Assembly (NCBI GenBank): GCA_029935695.1
Contig: JAOZJV010000003.1
Location: 1-25,239 of the forward strand
Source of the DNA: Candidatus Krumholzibacteriia bacterium
GTDB lineage: Bacteria > Krumholzibacteriota > Krumholzibacteriia > LZORAL124-64-63
Length of the DNA: 25,239 nt
Reading direction: 5' to 3'
Position 1 is the stretch's first letter; every line of letters starts with the position of its first letter. The notes beneath the pieces are model-generated. The model saw nothing but the letters and a program-made list of their open reading frames with translations, had not been told where the DNA came from and ran no database searches. The translations under genes and the position numbers were made by a program. This document shows positions 21,363 through 25,239 of this stretch, piece after piece.

Positions 21363-23675
21363 GTGAGAACACCAGTTTTACTTTCCATTCTATTGATGAT
21401 CTTCAGTCTGAATTCCTCAGCCACCGAAACAACAATATGGAACGAAAAACAAGAAGACTCATACGAATTCCCCCTGAACCGAAGTTGCAGCAATTTCAAT
21501 GAATATCCCCACTGGATCGGAGCCGTCAATACGCCGGGTTATACTTACGATTTAGAAATCTCCGGCAACTATGTCTTTGTTTCAGATGGCACTTACGGCC
21601 TGCAGGTGATCGATGTCACAAATCCCGGCAGTCCTGAAATTGTGTACACCCTGAATACACCTGATTATGCCCAAGGGGTGGCCATTTCCGGAGAATATGT
21701 CTACGTAGCTGATGACGATTCCGGTCTGCAGGTGGTCGATATCAGCAACCCCATCCATCCAGTCATCGTGGGCAGTGTTCTCACCGCAGAAAATACAACT
21801 GATGTAGAAGTTGAAGGTCATTTTGCATACGTCGCGGCAGACTTATCCGGTCTTCAAGTGGTGGATATTTCGGACCCGACACACCCCATAATCGTTGGAG
21901 GTGTGGAAACTCTGGATGGTGCCGACGCAGTGGAGGTTGCCGGGACCCTGGCGATCGTATCAGAGGGCACTTCCGGCCTTCAGGTGATCGATATTTCAAA
22001 CCCATTAAATCCCGAAATTCTGGCCACCATGAATGCACCGGTTTCTGCCTATTATGAAACAGAAATTGAAGGCAATTTTGTCTACGCTCTGGATTTCGAA
22101 TCAGGACTACAGATTATTGACATTGAAAATCCGGCCAATCCACAAATTGTAGGAAATGTGAATACACCGGGGCATGTTTTCGGACTAGAAATTGTGGGTA
22201 CCTTTGCCTTCATCGGTTCCTATAATTCTCTGATAATCGTCGACATCTCCAATCCGGAAGCTCCTGAAATTATTGAATCGGTGGTGTCTCCGAGTTCTGG
22301 GAATGACGTGAATATTTCCGGGTCCTATGCTTACGTTGCTGCCTATGGCCAAGGGCTTCAGGTGATTGATCTGGCAAATTTCCAGGACCTGAAATTAGTT
22401 GGTGGTGCGGTCACTTTAAGCAGCACTGGTGATGTCGCCGTTTCGGGAGACTACGCCTATGTCGTTGAAGGAGGTTCCGGGTTTGAAATAATAGACATTT
22501 CTGACCCTGCTGATCCCAAAATAGTTGGCGGACTGGACACCCCGGGCTACGCCACGGGCATAGCCATTTCGGGAAATTATGCCTTCGTTGCGGCAACAAC
22601 AACAGGTGTTCATGTTGTTGATGTTTCCAACCCGGAAGCACCTGAATTGATTGCAACTGTGAATATCCCCGGGTCAGCCTCTGAAATTACTATTTCAGGA
22701 ACATATGCGTACATTGCAGCCACTTATGGCGGCTTTCAGGTGATTGATATTGCCGAACCTGAAAATTCTGAATTAGTGGGAAGTTTGAGTAACATAAGGC
22801 TCGTCCAAGCGGTATGCGTTTCCAATGGATTGGCCTACGCGGCCCTTGACTATGGGGGACTCCAGGTGATTGACATATCAAATCCTGAAAATCCTCTTGA
22901 TGTGTATACTATGGAAATACCCTGCGATCCGATGGATGTGGCAATTTCGGGAACCAATGTATTTATTTCCAGCCGTTCTCTGGGCCTTTCTGTGATTGAT
23001 ATTTCCAATCCAGTGCACCCAACACTGACTTGTAGCATCGGCACCCCGGGAGATGCGTATGGGGTAGCCGTTTCCTGGGGATACGCCTATATCGCAGACG
23101 GATATTACGGTCTTCAGGTCATTGATATTCAGGATCCTGCCAACCCATTTGTTGCTGGTAACCTTTATTTTTTCGATGGTGTCAGAGATTTGGTTCTCTC
23201 GGGGGCCAATATCTACATGGCTGCCCGTGAGGCCGGGCTCCAAGTCATGTCCAAGCAGTGTGAGGACTGCAATGGCAATGGCCTTGATGATGCTGCTGAA
23301 ATTGCCAACCACCCCAGTATCGATTGGAACAATGACGGGATCATTGACAGCTGCCAGGAGGGCGTCAGCTCAGCACCCATCCCCATGGAGGCTTCGAGGG
23401 TTGTGCTCCATGATGCAACTCCCAATCCATTCAACCCAAGGACCACCATTGCCTTTGAACTGCCAATAGCAGCCACCGTCAGTTTATTTGTTTACGACAT
23501 TTCCGGCCGCCTGGTTCGTTCCCTGGTGGATGGGGAAGCGGCAAATGCAGGTCGCCATGAGGTTGTGTGGAATGGCCGCAGCGACACAGGCCGCCAGGTT
23601 CCATCAGGCATCTATTTTTACCGATTGGATGCAGGAAAATTCAGTGAGTCAAAGAGGGCCGTTCTTTTGAAATAA
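21363..23675 (+). CDS. Secreted LVIVD-repeat beta-propeller protein with FlgD-Ig/PNPFNP C-terminal domain
   Basis: After a Sec signal peptide (LLSILLMIFSLNSSA) come about 14 consecutive ~42-residue LVIVD repeats. The recurring core is G-Y/F-x-A/V-Y-V-A, then GLQVIDISNP and P-x-I-V-G. At roughly residue 635 there is an acidic, cysteine-bearing linker (DCNGNGLDDAAEI and DWNNDGIIDSC) of EF-hand/thrombospondin-3-like type. The protein ends in a FlgD-Ig-like domain: PNPFNPRTTIAFELP, VYDISGRLVRSLVDG, WNGRSDTGRQVPSGIYFYRL. This terminal domain resembles type IX-type sorting/attachment domains and marks FCB and related candidate phyla. It is probably an exported or surface structural protein; no enzyme motif is visible. 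The GTG start follows AAGGAG. Promoter not found in 21228-21350. Confidence 0.85.
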   Translation: MRTPVLLSILLMIFSLNSSATETTIWNEKQEDSYEFPLNRSCSNFNEYPHWIGAVNTPGYTYDLEISGNYVFVSDGTYGLQVIDVTNPGSPEIVYTLNTPDYAQGVAISGEYVYVADDDSGLQVVDISNPIHPVIVGSVLTAENTTDVEVEGHFAYVAADLSGLQVVDISDPTHPIIVGGVETLDGADAVEVAGTLAIVSEGTSGLQVIDISNPLNPEILATMNAPVSAYYETEIEGNFVYALDFESGLQIIDIENPANPQIVGNVNTPGHVFGLEIVGTFAFIGSYNSLIIVDISNPEAPEIIESVVSPSSGNDVNISGSYAYVAAYGQGLQVIDLANFQDLKLVGGAVTLSSTGDVAVSGDYAYVVEGGSGFEIIDISDPADPKIVGGLDTPGYATGIAISGNYAFVAATTTGVHVVDVSNPEAPELIATVNIPGSASEITISGTYAYIAATYGGFQVIDIAEPENSELVGSLSNIRLVQAVCVSNGLAYAALDYGGLQVIDISNPENPLDVYTMEIPCDPMDVAISGTNVFISSRSLGLSVIDISNPVHPTLTCSIGTPGDAYGVAVSWGYAYIADGYYGLQVIDIQDPANPFVAGNLYFFDGVRDLVLSGANIYMAAREAGLQVMSKQCEDCNGNGLDDAAEIANHPSIDWNNDGIIDSCQEGVSSAPIPMEASRVVLHDATPNPFNPRTTIAFELPIAATVSLFVYDISGRLVRSLVDGEAANAGRHEVVWNGRSDTGRQVPSGIYFYRLDAGKFSESKRAVLLK
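21528..23250 (+). repeat. About 14 tandem ~126-bp coding repeats (LVIVD units)
   Basis: The DNA repeats with a ~126-bp period because each unit encodes ~42 residues. Copies are diverged at the nucleotide level (recurrent CAGGTGATTGATAT words), so this is an old protein repeat rather than a recent DNA expansion. Confidence 0.75.
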
Positions 23676-23696
23676 GCCCATTTGGAGTTCCGTTTA

Positions 23697-23705
23697 TGGT
23701 ATAAT
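23697..23705 (+). promoter_or_regulatory. Extended -10 promoter of the beta-helix gene
   Basis: TGGTATAAT is a perfect TGn extended -10 element; no good -35 box is present, as expected for this class. The predicted start near 23712 lies after the ATG at 23708, which supports ATG 23753 as the translation start. Confidence 0.55.
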
Positions 23706-23752
23706 TAATGGCTGAGTTTCAATCAATTTTTTTTCGAACGGATGCCTATTTC

Positions 23753-24892
23753 ATGACCCGACCTCTTCTTGTTTTCTGCCTGCTGGTGCTCTTGGCCCCG
23801 GGAGCATCAGGCGCCATCATCAACATGGAAGCCGATGGCTCCGGGGACTATCAAAACCTTCTCCAGGCTGCTATCGCCCTTGCTGACGGCGATACCCTGA
23901 TTCTGGGTGCGGGCCGCTTTGAAACGATCAATGTTTTTATCGATGGTTATTGCCGCCGCGATGCGGTGGTGGTGCTGATGAATGACAACATCACGGTCCT
24001 GGGTCAGGGCCCTGGAAATACAATTGTTGGCCCTGCCAGTGGTGGCTCTCCAGCTTCGGATGCCGATGGCATTTCTCTCACTTGCTCAGTTGAGGGCTTA
24101 ACTCTTTCCGGTTTGACCATTGAACATCTGGATGACGGTGTTGATGCCTATGGAGAAATTCGCATTGATAATTGCGAGTTCATCAACTGCGACATTGGGG
24201 CAGATATTCATCCTTCCGTGGGACATATTCAGAATTGCAGCTTTGATACCGGAAGGGCCGGCATGTGGGTTGTCGGCGGCGGCGGAGATTCCTTTCAGGT
24301 TTCTGATTGCACCATCAGCGGGTTCGAGTATGGCATCTCTGCAGCCAGTCTTTATCTGAGTGTTTCAAATGTTGATATTGTTCAATGCACCAATGCTGTT
24401 TGGGCTATGGGTGGAGTGGGAGAAAGTGTCAGTTTGAATGGAGTGAACATTTCTGGATGCGACACCGGAGTGGCGGCCCATCATATGTCCGGCCCCACAC
24501 TGCACATGCAGGATTGTTCCGTGGTGGCTGAAAACCATGCTTTGGATTTCAATGCCGAATCAGAAGTATTGGTTTTGGATACTATACTGGAATCCTTGAA
24601 CGGCATCACCATTCTGGCTGGCCATGACTCGGAAATTTCAATTAACGCCAGCCATATTCTGGCACCCGAGGGGATGCTGCGCATCAGTTTGTCTGGGTAT
24701 CATGATGTGGAGGAGCTCGACCTGTCGGGAAATTTCTGGGGAGGAGTTGGTGCTCCTCAAATGCCAGACTTGATCCATGATCATCTGGATGACCCAGGGT
24801 TGAGTGCGACGGTTATTTACATGCCTATGGCTGATGGGCCTTTGGCTGTGGACCAGGTTAAGTGGGGGCAGCTTAAGGCGAGTTACCGGTGA
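23753..24892 (+). CDS. Secreted parallel beta-helix protein
   Basis: A Sec signal peptide (LLVFCLLVLLAPGASGA) is followed by INMEADGSGDYQNLLQAAIALADGDTLIL. That is the opening of right-handed parallel beta-helix proteins of the pectate-lyase/pectin-esterase-like superfamily. The rest consists of short PbH1-type rungs (LTLSGLTIEHLDDGVD, IRIDNCEFINCDIGAD, FQVSDCTISGFEYGIS, LSLNGVNISGCDTGV-like), closing with LDLSGNFWGGVGAP, a common beta-helix ending. No catalytic residues of a known lyase can be assigned, so it may be a binding or structural surface protein. It lacks the PNPFNP tail of its neighbour. I chose ATG 23753 because the longer frame's ATG 23708 lies before the predicted transcription start and adds 15 residues ahead of the signal peptide. 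Confidence 0.8.
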   Translation: MTRPLLVFCLLVLLAPGASGAIINMEADGSGDYQNLLQAAIALADGDTLILGAGRFETINVFIDGYCRRDAVVVLMNDNITVLGQGPGNTIVGPASGGSPASDADGISLTCSVEGLTLSGLTIEHLDDGVDAYGEIRIDNCEFINCDIGADIHPSVGHIQNCSFDTGRAGMWVVGGGGDSFQVSDCTISGFEYGISAASLYLSVSNVDIVQCTNAVWAMGGVGESVSLNGVNISGCDTGVAAHHMSGPTLHMQDCSVVAENHALDFNAESEVLVLDTILESLNGITILAGHDSEISINASHILAPEGMLRISLSGYHDVEELDLSGNFWGGVGAPQMPDLIHDHLDDPGLSATVIYMPMADGPLAVDQVKWGQLKASYR

Positions 24893-24895
24893 TGG

Positions 24896-25135
24896 TTACT
24901 TTGTAATCTCCTCAATCAGGTCCCTCCCATGCAAAGCTTGAAGAAGCATGGTGCGTTCAGTCTCGTCCTTGGTAATGAGATGATACCCTGCACCATAGGC
25001 GCCGGAATTCTGCCCAGGACCTCGGAACGTCACAGAACGCTTACTCAGCCAGGTGAATTCAGAATGCCGGAGCACTGCGGCAAAAGGGTTGCTGACCCAA
25101 TTCAGAAAGTAGAATTTCTGGCTCCTCAGCAGAAT
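24896..25135 (-). pseudogene. Unidentified minus-strand open frame, possibly a gene remnant
   Basis: On the minus strand a stop-free frame of 79 codons ends at TAA 24896-24898. It reads like protein (NWVSNPFAAVLRHSEF, AYGAGYHLITKDETERTM, LLQALHGRDLIEEITK) but is preceded in frame by TAG and has no ATG near its beginning. The only start is a GTG at 25075 without a ribosome binding site. I recognise no family. It could be the 3' remnant of a gene, a frameshifted gene, or chance. Confidence 0.25.
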
Positions 25136-25157
25136 CTATGGGCGCAACCTGGGGTTT

Positions 25158-25239
25158 TCATCTTATTGACCGTTGAGCCTGCTGCCTGAATTGGTAACTC
25201 CCAAGCGCTTCCTTAATCATATGATGGGAACGATGAGCC
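25158..25239 (-). CDS. Possible C-terminal end of a minus-strand gene entering from the right edge
   Basis: A minus-strand frame is open from the window edge to TGA at 25158-25160, giving AHRSHHMIKEALGSYQFRQQ and a short basic tail. Only 26 codons are visible, too few to identify. Together with the open frame at 24896-25135, this is all that is seen in the last 347 bases; no RNA gene, promoter or terminator was found there. Confidence 0.2.
   Translation of the reverse strand, partial: AHRSHHMIKEALGSYQFRQQAQRSIR

Noticed and set aside
21528..23250. Recent DNA tandem repeat or CRISPR-like array
   Set aside because: The ~126-bp periodicity is in frame, diverged and explained by the LVIVD protein repeats; no short identical repeats with spacers exist.
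24929..25189. Plus-strand frame of 86 codons at the right edge
   Set aside because: It lacks a ribosome binding site, has no recognisable motif, and overlaps a minus-strand frame that reads at least as protein-like.
25158..25239. Transposase C-terminus at the right edge
   Set aside because: The basic, HHM-containing tail suggested it, but 26 residues without a family motif or inverted repeat are not enough.

Overview
The window looks like chromosomal DNA from an uncultured Gram-negative bacterium, most plausibly a lineage of the FCB superphylum. The main evidence is one large secreted protein (21363-23675). It ends in a PNPFNP/FlgD-Ig-like C-terminal domain of the kind common in FCB and related candidate phyla, preceded by a DCNGNG-type EF-hand-like linker. 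A lipoprotein, several Sec signal peptides, a type IV pilus minor-pilin cluster and two good sigma-54 promoters agree with a diderm cell. No phylum can be fixed from the sequence alone. No rRNA, tRNA, CRISPR array, or convincing insertion sequence is visible.

Layout. 39-938: an AraC-type regulator closed by a strong intrinsic terminator. 1178-4440: an ABC-F ribosome-associated ATPase followed by the GTPase HflX, a likely two-gene unit dealing with stalled or stressed ribosomes. 4592-9877: a sigma-54 promoter followed by a tight co-directional operon of FimT/GspH, PilV, PilW and PilX type minor pilins, the large tip/adhesin protein PilY1 and one unrecognised secreted protein. 9914-13807, minus strand: a secreted TlpA-like thioredoxin, a phytase/esterase-like lipoprotein and a GT-C membrane glycosyltransferase with C-terminal TPRs, the last two overlapping by 4 nt.

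14002-14694 encodes a glycerophosphodiester phosphodiesterase. 14777-19619 is a compact operon: a GlpX-type sugar-bisphosphatase homologue with altered active-site residues, a SulP-STAS-rhodanese transporter, an EamA-family transporter and an alpha/beta hydrolase, mostly joined by 4-nt overlaps. 20083-21156 is a branched-chain aminotransferase. 21363-24892 holds two secreted surface-type proteins: a 14-repeat LVIVD beta-propeller protein and a parallel beta-helix protein. The last ~350 bases hold no gene I can name.

The most interesting part is the 463-base gap before ilvE (19620-20082). It is not empty. It carries a cluster of GTGTCCC/GGGACAC half-sites, a near-consensus sigma-54 promoter, a GC-rich stretch folding into strong hairpins, a textbook intrinsic terminator and then a second terminator-like hairpin just before ilvE. 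Together these predict a ~140-nt sigma-54-dependent small RNA, or alternatively an attenuated ilvE leader. Other points are the D/E substitutions in the GlpX metal site, a Cys-to-Ser change in the rhodanese loop of the SulP protein, and a sigma-54 promoter with a short upstream ORF in front of the pilin operon.
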